DNA of 64,000 nt, from positions 31,425,501 through 31,489,500 of the forward strand of contig NC_091661.1 in NCBI RefSeq assembly GCF_042453785.1, read 5' to 3'. The translations under genes and the position numbers were made by a program. Below are positions 1 through 11,494 of the stretch, piece by piece; within the stretch, counting starts at the first letter, position 1; each line of letters opens with the position of its first letter. Source of the stretch: Malus domestica (Eukaryota > Streptophyta > Magnoliopsida > Rosales > Rosaceae). The notes under the pieces are model-generated. The model saw nothing but the letters and a program-made list of their open reading frames with translations. It had not been told where the DNA came from and made no database searches.

Positions 1-470
1 GGCCGCTGGCGGTATAGATGCAGTTACATCCACAAATGAGCAGGTAGTTAAATTAATTCAAGTAATACAGTCGATGATGGACAAGAAGAGGTCGCCCTTT
101 TGCCGGAGATGCCCTAGTGGGATGATGACGAAGATGAAGAGTGAACAGTGGTGAGGAAATGTTTTCGCTAGAGTAATTACAACTTACAAGAGGATGATAT
201 GCCAGTCTTAAATGCATGTCATGCCATTGCTAGTTTGTACCGAAACAGTTTTTTACTGAAAATTTGCACTATGATGAGGTGTAATACGAGGCAGAACAGG
301 AGAGGATGAGACAGAAAAGAGTGAGGAGGTTTGGTAGATCTTGTTAGTACAGAAAGCAGTATGATGGAGTTGTACGAAGCGGAACACACAACACAGATGA
401 TCATGAGACAGGAAAGAGTGAGGAGGTTTAGGACGTTTGGTTCAAATGCAATCAATCAATAAATTTTCAA
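1..470 (+). other. Coding-looking remnant at left edge
   Basis: Two pieces look protein-like on the plus strand, but no continuous frame joins them. Bases 2-154 read open from the window edge for about 50 codons (AAGGIDAVTSTNEQ...) to a stop. An overlapping frame near 82-144 reads QEEVALLPEMP, then a stop, then WDDDEDEE and a stop, which resembles an acidic protein tail. Further on, about 276-336 and 371-465 are two diverged copies of one segment that encode similar basic peptides (RMRQKRVRRF and MRQERVRRF). The family is not recognised. It could be the decayed 3' end of a gene lying to the left, or chance. Confidence 0.3.
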
Positions 471-804
471 TCTCTTAGGAGAATATAACAGTTGAGCAAT
501 TTTACAAAAAATGCAGATCAATTCTAAGGGAATACGAAGAGGAAACAACTGAAATTTTCATGTAATTTCTTCTATTTTCTTCCAACAAAAACATTCCTAA
601 TTATTAAAACAGTTTCACACAACACTATATACCTATCCTAAGTATATACCAGTTACCACTACTTTTTGAGTCAATGCTCAACCTAATGAAAGCAAAGTAT
701 TTTGTTTTGCTCTTCTATATGTTTCAAATGACAAAATAAATACACAATTAGCATAAGCTCCCGCTAAAAACAATCGAAAAGTGCCTTTCCCGGGTCATCA
801 CGCT
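471..804. other. AT-rich 3' flank of the EF-hand gene
   Basis: This stretch lies downstream of the minus-strand EF-hand gene stop codon and probably holds its 3' UTR and polyadenylation region. No open frame or repeat worth naming was seen. Confidence 0.4.
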
Positions 805-2441
805 TCAGAATTCGTCATGCAAATCTTCATCAAGATTTTCGTTGATGCTGCCATCATAGACTGTGTTGTAGAAAACATAATCATGATCGAGCATCTCCTC
901 GAGCGTTAATTTTCCATCTTTGTTACCATCCGCCTGAATCGAACAATGCCACGCATTTCATTTCAGATTCATTTCAGCATATCTCATTGATAGGAGTACA
1001 CCGATTGAAACATTACTAACCTCCAACATCAGAAAGCTTGCATAATATTTAGCATAGGACAATTCTCCTGGGTGAATGTAATGTAGGATTGGTTTCAATT
1101 CTTCCACTTCCAAGTGTCTGTCAAACATGTTTCGATTTCAAAAGAGATTAGTAAAGTCCTGTAAACTATAATCTTGGCAGCAAAGGAAGAAAATAAAAAA
1201 AATTAGGTCAAAAAATGTGTTAGCTTGAGGTTCAAGGCATGCATGCATACTTGTTCTTGTTCACATCAAGTTCTGTAAATTTCTGTTCTGGCGAGGGTAC
1301 ATTCTTCCCGCCCGTTTCAAATTCTACGTAACTCTTGTAATTATCATAAGCGTTGTGTAAAAACTCCATGAAATTCATTTTCCCATCCTTATCCTTGTCC
1401 ATCCGCCTGTAAATTATGGGCAGACATTCGTTAATCCGTTCCTTAATTTGCAACAAGTTATTCAGGAAAAATATAAGAGGCATTAATATGTTAAGATATG
1501 TGAGAAAATGTACTTCATTTTTTCTCTCAACAGCCATTTGTGAATTTCTTCATTGTTGCTGTCTTCTGGGTGCAACAAACTGCAACAAAAATACAAATTA
1601 AACAAAAATATTTATGTTCAACCAAAATTCTCAGAAATAAAATGTTGGCCATAGTAAATATGAAATGAAGAGAATTATTTACTCTTTCAATTCATTGAAG
1701 TTTAGTAATCCATTCTTATCAGCATCTGCATTCTCAAATTGTTGCTTCCACCATCCAGCTTCTCCGTGCTCCATTTTGTTTTTCGCTGTTTCACCAAAGT
1801 TGAAAACCAAAGTTGAAGAAACTAGAAGTTTTTTTTTTAATGCATCCCGTCCCTCTTACAGACAGACAGTACGTCCTGCACAGAGAATTTCTGCATATAT
1901 ATTCACAAACATATAAAGCAATAAGTATAGGTAGTTAAATACCTAGATCCTTAGTGGAAAACTTGGGCAGATACTCCGCGAAAGAAATTGTTCCATCACC
2001 ATCTTTATCGTGCGATTCCATTTCTTTCTGTGTGCTATAATTCAACCTCTCCAAGGTTTGTTGCATGACCCATTGCTCGAGCTCCTTAGAGCTAATGAAC
2101 CCGTCTTTTGGCGCCTGGTCTATCAACGGGAACAGATTAATCAGCCTCAACGTGAGATTCAACTTTCCCTCATTGCCAATATATTCATGTACTTCTTCCA
2201 CCTCACTTGCATTCATTCCCCCTGGGAATCCATTTTCCTTGGCGTACCTCTCCATCTTGGCGACCAGAGGGTCAAAAATGGGAGCATGACCCGTGTAGCC
2301 AAGACGGCGGTTAAGGCCGAGGAGGGGGTGGGGGTGGTGGTGGCGGCGGCGGTGGTTGGGGCCACGTTGTTTGGAGGGAAGCATGACGAGAAGAAAGATA
2401 AAGGCGGTGGCAAGTAGCGCGTAGACCACTGCCTTCGCCAT
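805..2441 (-). CDS. ER-lumenal EF-hand calcium-binding protein (reticulocalbin/calumenin-like)
   Basis: Six coding exons were placed by frame and GT-AG sites: 2441-1943, 1785-1683, 1579-1514, 1406-1251, 1117-1021 and 933-805. They give 349 residues. An N-terminal hydrophobic segment (about residues 5-22) is a signal peptide or signal anchor, followed by a His/Arg-rich stretch. Up to six EF-hand-like loops follow. Clear examples contain DKDGDGTISF, DADKNGLLNF, DKDKDGKMNF and DGNKDGKLTL; the loops with QAPKDGFIS and DVNKNKHLEV are weaker. The protein ends in HDEF, a variant of the HDEL/KDEL retrieval signal, so residence in the ER or secretory pathway is inferred. Plant homologues of similar length are annotated only as calcium-binding EF-hand family proteins. 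The role is presumably Ca2+ buffering or chaperone-like. The start is the first ATG, about 13 bp downstream of a GAA-type microsatellite that probably lies in the 5' UTR. Confidence 0.93.
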
Positions 2442-2453
2442 TGCTTGGCATCA

Positions 2454-2491
2454 AAGAAGAAGAAGAAGAAGAAAAAGAAGAAGAAGAAGAC
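2454..2491. repeat. (AAG)n microsatellite in the 5' leader of the EF-hand gene
   Basis: A nearly pure AAG run, read as CTT/TTC on the gene strand, begins about 13 bp upstream of the EF-hand gene ATG. CT-rich leaders are common in plant 5' UTRs. Length polymorphism is likely. Confidence 0.8.
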
Positions 2492-3208
2492 AAGGTGATG
2501 ATGATAAGCAGCCAACGACCAACTGAATATTTTGGGTGGTGGCAGAAACGGTTAGTGACCGTTACAAGTGAGAGGTACATAGAGGATATAATGTTGCCCT
2601 TTTTATTAATAGAGATGGATTGGGGGGACATCTTTAATTGTTCCAATATAGCAAAATCTCAGGCAGCTTTCCGTCCAGGTTTATTCAAGGTTTTCAGTTT
2701 AGAATTTAAAATATATTTTTCGTGCTTGGGCGTCGATCGATGCGTCAGGACTAATGTTTGAAGCATTGCCGTGGCCTAACCCAAAAATAAAAAGCCCAAT
2801 TCGCTTGGCCCGAGCACGAAATATACTCTACTTTGTAGTTTCAAGAGAGAACGAGACTTTCATAGATGGACAACAACCCCTTAAAAAAAAAATTCATCAG
2901 CAAATGAGAGCATTAGATCGGTGGCAAAAAGTAGGCCTTTGATATGCACTATACCGTACTAGTTACACCCAGTGATTTCAACCTTTCCCTTCACTTCCAC
3001 GATAGGGAAAACGAGTAACCCTAAAAAACGGAGGTTACACAACGACGAGGTAGAAAACTACATACACATACAGCTCTATCTTTTGAAATCTTTTCAGAAG
3101 ACAACAGATTAGGAAAAGATTGGGGTTATAATACATCACCAATATACATCCCCCAGGAATATTTAAAAAACACTACGGCCGTAGAAAACCAAAGTAAACC
3201 GTGGTCGG
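2492..3208. other. Intergenic: EF-hand gene promoter and ACBP 3' flank
   Basis: This sequence separates two genes transcribed in the same direction (minus). It should contain the promoter and 5' UTR of the EF-hand gene on the left and the 3' UTR of the ACBP gene on the right. No supported coding sequence or named element was found. Confidence 0.5.
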
Positions 3209-5398
3209 TCAGTGACTCTTCTCCTTTGCAACCTGCAACCAAGGCCAGTTTGACTCACAGATATCACTTGGAGAGTTGCCATCGTTGTCCTTTGCACTCG
3301 TGTCGGCATTTTGCTTCACAAGGTATTCAGCAATGCCTTCTCTATCGCACGTAACCGCATAGTGCAATGCAGTTTGGCCCTCATTGTCCTTCCAAGACCA
3401 AAAAACAGATATTTAAAATGGCATAACAGGGGGTGGGATTGGGAAAATTTTACAAACTTGCTACCTTAAATAAATGTTTATCGTGTAATCTACCTTTTCA
3501 TTAATGTTGGCATTCTTGTTAACAAGCAGCTCTGTCGTGTTCAGGTGCCCACGATCCACAGCCCAATGCAATGGGGTCCTTCCCTCACCATCTGCTATGC
3601 ACGTAAATGTTTTAGGGCGATACCAGCATCATACGAGCACATAAAAAGTTGTGCAAAGGAAATTTCCTTTAACATCCTAATATAAAGGGTAGGATGATAG
3701 ACCACCAATAAAAACAAATCAAACATTTTCTGGGTGAGGAGAGAATAAATGCCAGAGAAAATCAACAAAATATTAAGCCATGTACATGTATTGAAAGAAA
3801 GAAAGAAACATGTGGTGTGCTGTTCATCTGAGAAACAAGCAATAAAAGCTACGTTAAGAGAGATCTGCAGCTGGATCAGTATGAACTCGAACTTGAGGTA
3901 CCATAGCTTTTGGCCTTAAGCCTTTTCAAGCTTTTACAATTTATGTGCTGAATTTCCCTACAGTATATAAGCATGTTAACGACCATACATGGCTTTGTAG
4001 TTATGGAAATATAAATGGATTAATTATGATATGTCAGTTTGAAACTTAATGAAGCTATTTAAAGAATCAGATGGAAGAAAATAAACCTTTCTGATCCACT
4101 GAAACACCACTTTCAATGCATTTAAGCAAATTATCCACTTCCCCTTCTCTGGCAAAGGCATGAATAGCATCCATCTTTCTGAAGAATAAAAAACAAGCAA
4201 AGCTTAGCAGTACTTTTTTTTATATATTTATTTCCAAGAAACAGTAACTAATAATCGACGGGATGTGTAAATATTAACCCTCCCATGCTTAGTAGACCTA
4301 AAAAACTTACAGATCCTTTTCAGATTCTTCCTCGTAAACAAAGGTGCTGAAAACCGGTCCCATTGGTCCTTTAGAATCATTACCAGGTGCACTACCATCT
4401 CCACCTCCTCTGCTTTTCTAGTAATCATGTGTCAAGAGACAGAACAAAACCAGAAAACCCAACAGAAAGTAAGTATAAATGTACGGCAATACTAAAAATT
4501 TGCAGTTGAAAACGAAAGAATCAAGACTCACCACAGTCAAACCTGCTGCCCAGTTAGGATAAAGCTCTGTGACAATATCAATGTACTTCTCCATAGCATC
4601 TTCAGGAGGCATAGCACCCAATTTCTGCCAAGCTTGCCTGTAAGAAATCACCGAGCGAAAAGATTCAAAACCACGGCAAGTCGCCTTCTAAAGTAAGATA
4701 CACAGTTTAACCACCCCTAATACACCAATCAGCCAGTAAAAACATTACAATTAGGGCAAAATTACAACTTGCTAATCTTGATATTAAGCAAAACCAATCC
4801 AAGAACACACATTGCCCATCCTTATCGAGCTGAAAATAAGACCCATATAAATAAACCCTAAATCTTGGAAGTAAATTTGCAGTATAAAGTAATGGTAGAG
4901 TAAATACCATTTGGCGCGAGCAGTCATTTTCAGAGCCGATGGCTGCGGCACGCTGCAGGGACCCTCAGTAGCAATCTTGTAAAGCCCATAAAGCTTCAAC
5001 TGCGCATCAGTCGACACCTTCTGCCGATCCGTCGCGGCCGCCGCGACAAACGCCGACGCCGCGCTGAACAGCTTGTCCAATTCCGTACTCTCCACACCTT
5101 CCCAGTCATCATCACTGTCACCTTCGCTGCTCTCGTTCCTGACGCTGCCGTGCTCGGCGACGACCGATTCGGCCTCGATTGCCGCGGAGCTCAAATCGGC
5201 GGAGCGAGGCGGGTCGTCGCAGGGCTCGGGTTTGGGCGGCGGCGGATTGGTATCGGCGGGGGCGGCAGTGCGAGCGCGAGCGAGGCTGAGATTGTCTTCC
5301 TTGAAGGAGATGACTATGGCGATAAGCTTGGCGAGGAGGAAGGAGAAAATGAGGCCGAGGATTATCGATTGGAGGAGCTGCTGCCACTCTCCTCCCAT
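3209..5398 (-). CDS. ACBP2: Membrane-anchored ankyrin acyl-CoA-binding protein (ACBP1/2 class)
   Basis: Six exons (5398-4908, 4637-4532, 4417-4311, 4178-4087, 3591-3494, 3388-3209) encode 357 residues, close to Arabidopsis ACBP1/ACBP2. Residues about 9-32 form a single membrane span. An acidic, proline-containing linker follows, then an acyl-CoA-binding domain from about residue 106 to 198. That domain contains the family's ligand-site run YGLYKIATEG and the K-W-x-A-W motif, which is split by the first intron. The C-terminal third holds ankyrin repeats (GRTPLHWAVDRGHLNTTELL and GQTALHYAVTCDREGIAEYL). In this class the protein sits in the ER or plasma membrane, binds long-chain acyl-CoA and phospholipid, and uses the ankyrin repeats to bind partners such as ERF factors and metal-handling proteins. 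The class-defining order of span, ACB domain and ankyrin repeats is complete. Assignment to ACBP2 over ACBP1 is uncertain. Confidence 0.96.
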
Positions 5399-5803
5399 TG
5401 TTTCTTCTCTGCGGAAGATCCTAAAACCCCAACCCTAGGAGAATCAAAACGGATTGAAACGACGAGCTAAAACCCTAGAAAATTGGGGAACTAGAGAGAG
5501 AAAGGGAGAGAGAGCGTTTTGCTTTTGCTCCCCGGAGATCAGAGCGCACCGCATAGGAGACAACAAAAAACAGTCGGGTGCTCCGCGGACAAAGCCAGTT
5601 AAGTACGAGGGAACTCAAATCTTCTACACCTATTCTTACCTGTAGCCTCTCCGTGGCCTTTCAATTTGAGCGCCACCTGTCCTCTTACTAACTTCCACTA
5701 ACACTAACTGGATCGACGGCAGTGGTGGGGCCAGTTTGTATAAACTCACAAGCATAACCCTTTCTCCTCAAAGAATTAGTAGGGGTTTCTGCTTAAAAAA
5801 ATT
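5399..5803. other. 5' leader and promoter of the ACBP gene
   Basis: Immediately upstream of the ACBP start lies a purine-rich leader (read as CT-rich on the gene strand), with GAGA-type runs near 5495-5515. The rest is unremarkable promoter sequence. Confidence 0.45.
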
Positions 5804-5958
5804 AGGAAACTAATGAAAAATATTTGAAAATTTTAAGTTTTAACGAACAAAATAAAGGGTAAAATGAATAGTACTAAGATTAACTTTTTAGTGTCAAAAT
5901 GTGGTTTTTCGTTAAAATGAACAGTACCGGGAACCGGGAGCTTTTGTTAAAGTTCCCT
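5804..5958 (+). mobile_element. MITE, family A, copy 1 (about 155 bp)
   Basis: A short element starts AGGAAACTAATGAAAAA and ends in GTTAAAGTTCCCT. Its ends form an imperfect inverted repeat. Internal landmarks are GTTTTAACGA, AAATAAAGGGTAAAATGAAT and AACAGTACCGGGA. The same arrangement recurs at 9721, 21779, 50627, 57383 (internally deleted) and 58028, which shows a dispersed non-autonomous DNA transposon family. No coding capacity. Confidence 0.8.
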
Positions 5959-6222
5959 AAAAAAATTTGTTGTCAATATATAAAATTTTGTGTTTATGAT
6001 CGGAACTGTTCGTAATATAAACCACTCTATAATGATTGTTTTTGCAAAAAATCAATCAAAACTAAAATCGTTTAGTCATAGAATTATAAAAACAAATGAA
6101 CGAAATTGATAACAATTTTACGAACTCTTTATGCATTTGCTATAATAGATTAACCAAACGATCTTAGTTTTAATTTATTTTCTTTACAAAATGATTCATA
6201 ATATAAACAATTCTGATCATAA
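5959..6222. other. AT-rich spacer
   Basis: Nothing recognisable beyond AT-rich sequence between the MITE and the X8 fragment. Confidence 0.3.
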
Positions 6223-6468
6223 TCACAAAACTTTCTGATATAAACTTGAATAGCTAAACATTATTCTTGCTTGAAAGTAGACATTCATGGCATACTTTGC
6301 ATGGGCTCTAACTGTGTTGGCCACAAAGCACGGTCCACCTTGTTTGATTGGCCCACAATCCAACCCCAGGAAACAAACATAATCAATATTCCTCTGCAAT
6401 GCCTCCGTCCTGGGCAAGCACCACAATTTCTTGCCGCGTGATGGCGGCAGACTCATCGGTGCTAACAA
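6223..6468 (-). pseudogene. X8 (CBM43) domain fragment
   Basis: The minus strand reads 81 residues in which positions about 13-66 are clearly the N-terminal half of an X8/CBM43 domain: KKLWCLPR, NIDYVCFLGLDCGPI, GGPCF and NTVRAHAKYAMNVYFQ. X8 domains bind callose (beta-1,3-glucan) and occur in GPI-anchored plasmodesmal proteins (PDCBs) and at the C-terminus of GH17 glucanases. The second half of the domain, with its remaining cysteines, is absent. After YFQ the frame continues into unrelated sequence and stops, and I see no GT donor at that point. No signal peptide or glucanase exon was found nearby. It is most likely an orphan exon or gene fragment; an expressed chimeric small gene is possible but unlikely. 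Confidence 0.7.
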
Positions 6469-8253
6469 TGGAGTGTCATAACTTGATGTTCATTGAACAA
6501 GACAAATATGTAGGCCTCAAAAGTTCGGTTTGGCGTTAATGGAGTGTCATAACTTGATGTCACGTGATGAATGAGATATCTATTGTAATTTTCGGCACTC
6601 CTCTGCATCGACCCCAACTTGGGCCAGATAACTCTCAGAGGCCCAACCCGTTTCGGCTATAACAATCATAAGGTCCTCAAAGCCCACAAGTTTCATAGCT
6701 TAAAAAAAAGCACCTAGATGAAATAGTATAGGGAGGGAATGGCCTGTGCGTACACATCGTCAGATTGACGATTGAGGAAAATGTAGCGCACAAAATCAAA
6801 TGGTATTTCAGGTACAATCAGACGGGATCGGATAAAACCTTTTTTCCTCTTTTGTTTTTGTTGTTGGTATTCTCTAACCAATTACTAAGCTTAGTGATTT
6901 TCACATTCTCGTCTTCTCCTTATGCAAGCAACTCTTCTTTTCTCTATGTTTCTTAATTATCATTTGATTTATTCAATCCAAGTAGCTAGGTGAATTTTCT
7001 CAGTAGCTAGGCGTACTTGCAGAATGAATAAGACTTTGACACGTATTCATCAGGGATTGAGTGTAAGTAGGAGCTCCTGCTGAAATGTTCAGCAGCGAAG
7101 CAGCGTCCTTGCTGAATATGTGCGCAAAATCATGTAAGGCTAGGTAGCCCAGCAGAGATAATAAGATAGGGTGGGCTGCCAGGGCTGGTATACAAGAGGG
7201 TTAAATTCTTCGATCAATACATACGTACATACGTACATACTTGCATTCATTCATTAGCGAGTAGATAGTACAGAGTAAAGAACAATATGATAGATATACA
7301 TAATGATATTTAGGCCGGCACTGGCGCTGCACTTCGGTCATCTGTCCTTTTCAATCTCTTGATTTTAGCTTAAGTACAAAAGAAGAAAAATGAATACAGG
7401 TTCAAGTAGTGGAAACATCATCATTCTAAAGTAGGGTAAAGTTGCGTACTATAGACGTTTCTCTCACGCCTCTCACAAAGTGGTAGCTCTTTTATAAAAA
7501 AAACAAAGAAATATTAACATTACAATTAAGTCAATTATATAATCGAACAATATTTCGATAAATTTAGAGTCAATTATATATTAAAAAAAAGGAAGTTAAT
7601 TACAAATTAAGTCATTTGAATGAGATCTCTGGTATAATTTTTCTGGCGATTTGAATTATAAAAGGAAACACCTGCCTTTAATTACCACAATTTGAAAGCT
7701 AATATACGCAGGAAATACATATAATCGATGTATTGTATATGAGTGGTTCAGTATAATATGCTAGCTGAATACAAAGTATTGATTCAAGTTCTATATTGGT
7801 AATTTGCATGATGACGAATAATACTATTTAAGAAATTAAGATCGGCCAGGCAAGATAATTAAGTAATAATTGATCATATATGTTCATGGTATCATCATCT
7901 TCCTACAAGAGAAAGTGGAAATTAAGAGATAATATATGCGTATTAATTAATTAACCAGCAAGAGAGAGTGGAAAATTAGCAGTACTTAACTGTATATAAC
8001 TAAGATTGATGAACTAGCCAGAAATCAAGGCCGCTTTTTGGTGCTGAAACGGTAGTTTTGCTGATCATGCTGCAAAAATGTTCCTCTTGTAACGTTGCTT
8101 GCCCAAATGAGCATCTCAGGATTGCAGAAGCACCAGTGCTATATATATATACACATACATGTTCTTATATATATATATGCAAGCTGCATGCAAACTGTGG
8201 CTGGAATACTCATTTGAGCAAGAAACATTACGAAGAGGAGTAATCCCATAAAA
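6469..8253. other. Intergenic, no gene recognised
   Basis: AT-rich spacer. A short CATACGTA-type repeat lies at about 7220-7245. On the minus strand near 7314-7370 a short open stretch reads KIKRLKRTDDRSAAPVPA and a stop; it may be a terminal exon of something unrecognised, but no partner exon was found. ATAT-rich runs occur near 8140-8185. Confidence 0.4.

Positions 8254-8296
<43 letters not shown>
8254..8296. repeat. Compound (CT)n(CA)n microsatellite
   Basis: An uninterrupted CT run passes directly into an AC run, a typical compound dinucleotide microsatellite and a good polymorphic marker candidate. Confidence 0.95.
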
Positions 8297-9720
8297 GCAT
8301 ACACACAGAGACATCTATCACTGAACTGAATAAGCAAGCACATGGTTCTTGTAATATCCCTTCAATATAGGGCAGGTTCTATATATAGAAGGTCATAAGT
8401 CCTACACCAGTACTACCTGGTAATGATTTGGTGGGGGTGAAAGCACAGTAATATTGTACTATGTGTAATTTAATTAGGAGTCAGGACCCACCCCAATGCA
8501 TGCGTACCGCTAGAACACAAATCTAGGAAAGAGACTTCTATGAAACACGTTAACTGTTACCAATAACGTTCTGAATCACTAATAAAAGATGACTTTACAT
8601 ATCCTTTTATGAGTGGTACATGATCTCGTCATCTGGATGTTATGGTACTATTAATCAATTTAGGGCCGTCGTTCATGACTAGCTTAATTAATTAATTGTT
8701 GTTAATTATATAAATATTAAGGTTTTAGCTAGGGTAATGGAATCAGTTTGTTGGCAAGCATATGATCAGGAAGAAGTACGTATGTGGTTTGTCATTTTTA
8801 ATTCAGTTTTGACAGTCGGTTCAAAGGGGTGGTGCTGCTTCTGCTGCTGCATACGACATACAGCTAGTTGGAGAGGAGGAATTGTAGATGGCAGATCTTT
8901 GGAATGGTTGGTACGTACTCCTCGCTACATATCTACATCTCTGAAGGCAACATATTTGGAATGGTTGCTAATACACCAACCACCAAAACTTAATTATTAT
9001 GATGTTACAATTTTAATTTTCCAAAAATGCCGACGTGGTATGTGCGAACGTAATTATATTGGTTAAAATAAATGTGTTTACTTTATGCATCCGAGTGACT
9101 ATACACTTAATCTTTCTATGCATATGAGTTCAAGTCTCCATTCCACACTGTAAATTGATTTCATATAAACGTGTTATAATAATATACTTACACAATGCAG
9201 CTACATGTCTAGCTAACTAGACAGCTAGGACGAGTACTTCAAATTGGATAAAGGTATAGAACAAAACACAATTTAAAGGCACTACTAGCTCCCATTATGC
9301 ATGTGATCCACTCTATATGCATGCATCTTCACTTGTACTACTAACTATATAGAGAACAAATATGTGGTACCATTTTTTTTACATAACTTTTGACACATTT
9401 TTTTGTAGAGCTCATTTCATTATGTATTTTAGCGATTGATTCGATCATTTATCTTTTAGGTCTTCTCTCAAAGATCATGTTTACCAAAAGTCACCGAAAT
9501 CTGAAATCATATGACCGTTGGATTAAGGGATTAGGGTTTCTTTGTAGAACCGTATTCGTTCATTTTATTCACTATAAATGAATGTCTTAATGATTTTAGA
9601 TTTGTCCAATTTTTAACAAGGATGATCTATGAATGATGTTCTAAAATATAGACGGTTTGAATCGTTAAAAAATATCATGGAATGAGCCCTACAAAAACTA
9701 GTGTCAAAAGTTATTAAAAT
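8297..9720. other. Intergenic, no gene recognised
   Basis: AT-rich sequence. An open frame of about 109 codons at 8737-9066 has no recognisable domain and non-coding-like composition, and was not accepted as a gene. Confidence 0.4.
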
Positions 9721-9857
9721 GGAGTTTTAACAAAACACTCCCCGATATTGTTCACTTGTAACGAAAAACCATATTTTTACCTTTTCTTGGTACTGTTTAC
9801 TACACATATATTTGTCATTTTTCATTAAAACTAAAGTTTTTTTTGAATTTTTCGTTT
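9721..9857 (-). mobile_element. MITE, family A, copy 2 (diverged)
   Basis: Read on the minus strand this follows the family A order: the CGAAAAATTC-like start, GTTTTAATGAAAAATGAC, AGTAAACAGTACC, TTTTTCGTTAC and a TTGTTAAAAC end. The outer terminus is worn, so boundaries are approximate. Confidence 0.6.
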
Positions 9858-11114
9858 ATTAAAAATGTGATGTCACGGATCCAAGACACCACTTGAAATT
9901 TTTTAGAAAGAAGAAACAGTACTCATTTCCTATAAACTAAAAACAATTGAGTTGAGATGGCTCCCACAAAGGAGATGAGTAAATGGGCTCGGTTACAATG
10001 CCAAGAAAGTTGAGAAGTGACCATAAACTCAAGTGGTTTTAGCGTGGAATTCTAACTTTTTATTTTATGGTACTAGAGCACATTGTTTTATGTGTGAAGT
10101 CAAATAATCACACGCATTCAATGTTACTCATTTATCTTGTTCACGTGTTTGGTTTGAAAATTCGCCACACATGAGAAAACGTGTTGAGAATGAATCTCAC
10201 GCAAATGAAAGAATGGATTTTGCATGGACTTATAACTTGAGTTACTCCCTATATTGCTATTTAGTGTTACGGTGGTACTTCAACTTTCCTTACAATAGCA
10301 AGTGATATGAGTTTTGTGCAAAATCTAAACCGAGGGAAAAATCCATTAAATTACCATATGCACTCGTATGTAGAGTCTAACTATTGCAAAAATCCATTAA
10401 ACTTTTATATGCAAAATCTGACTATTGAATTTTCAAATCACTGGTACCTATCATAAACTAACAGTGATACTCTAACTTGACCTAATTCTTGATGGGTCAC
10501 GTACTTTCACAGTTTATTAATTACCAGTCGATATGGCCGAGCGGCCGGTAAATTCATGCAGCCTGATCTAAATCTTACAAGGCTCAACGAAATCCGGCGG
10601 GCCTAGATTCAAAATTCTTAGGCAATGATCAAGAAAATCAAAGGACTAATTGAGTTTAGCACAAGTGGTGAGATAACAAGTTATGATTAGGAAAAGATTC
10701 CGAACATTGGTTTTTTACTTCTGCACTTTTATGTTGGTTTTCTTCTGTTTCTTGATTTATTCAACCCAACGGTTAAAGAGAGAAGTGTAGAATGATTTTT
10801 TAAGCATCGCTGAATTCCTCAAAAGATTGTGTCAATGATTAAAGTATCTTAACCACTATCTTTTGAAATGAATGTCTAGCCTTCAAAATCAAGGGAGAAG
10901 AAAAGTAAAAGAAGTGCTGGTGGGGGCTGGGAAGTGAGGAGCACAACCCTTAGGTTTGATTAAAAATTATATAAAGTTGGTTGGTGAATTATGAATTTCA
11001 ATTTCAAATGAAGTAATGAGGAAGTGCGTAGCATCTGATTTCTGGTATGCTGCATACGTGCATTGCGATCTAGCTACCCATATCATAATATGCCCCTTCC
11101 TCACATTTTCCTTT
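9858..11114. other. Intergenic, no gene recognised
   Basis: AT-rich spacer. At about 10690-10795 is a segment with TTGATTTATTCAACCCAA that resembles the middle of the family B elements, possibly an old copy. Confidence 0.4.
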
Positions 11115-11252
11115 TGAAAAACGATATCCGCACTCTTTTTTTTCGTCTGCACCCCTTTGTTTATTCTGTCGCTTGATTTTTCTTTGATTTATGCAATCCA
11201 AAGGCCACGGAGTCTGTGCATGAGAAGAAAAAAGGTGTGCGGATATCATTTA
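11115..11252. mobile_element. MITE, family B, copy 1
   Basis: The ends are inverted: ACGATATCCGCACTC at the left and GGTGTGCGGATATCATT at the right. The middle contains TTTGATTTATGCAATCCAAA. Related segments with the same ends and core occur at about 41310, 55722, 57080 and 59527. It is a small non-autonomous element about 135 bp long. Confidence 0.65.
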
Positions 11253-11494
11253 TTTGACAGAAAAAAGATGAATATTTCAAACTGAAAGCCATAATAAAGA
11301 AGAAAATACGACAACAGAACTGTCTTCGGATGATCGGTACTCATACGCAGATGCAGGATAGTAGGATACTATATCAAGGCCTATACAGTTAAAATGCCTA
11401 GAAATGAACTCGAAATACAGAACGAAAATGCATTAAGCACCGTGCGTGTGTTCGAGAGTGGCTGCTTCTTATATTCAAACAGACGAACCTTGGA

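Noticed and set aside
285-335. GAGACAGAAAAGAGTGAGGAGG resembling miR156 (TGACAGAAGAGAGTGAGCAC)
   Set aside because: Several mismatches, no fold-back partner nearby, and the second copy diverges at the same positions.
2010-2646. Several open frames on both strands over the start of the EF-hand gene
   Set aside because: Shadows of the real exon and of the AAG microsatellite; the EF-hand frame has splice support and homology.
5073-5470. Plus-strand and other-frame open frames over the first ACBP exon
   Set aside because: GC-rich shadows of the ACBP coding exon; no domain content.
8737-9066. 109-codon open frame on the plus strand
   Set aside because: No recognisable domain, AT-rich spacer composition, no splice partners or orthologue I can recall.
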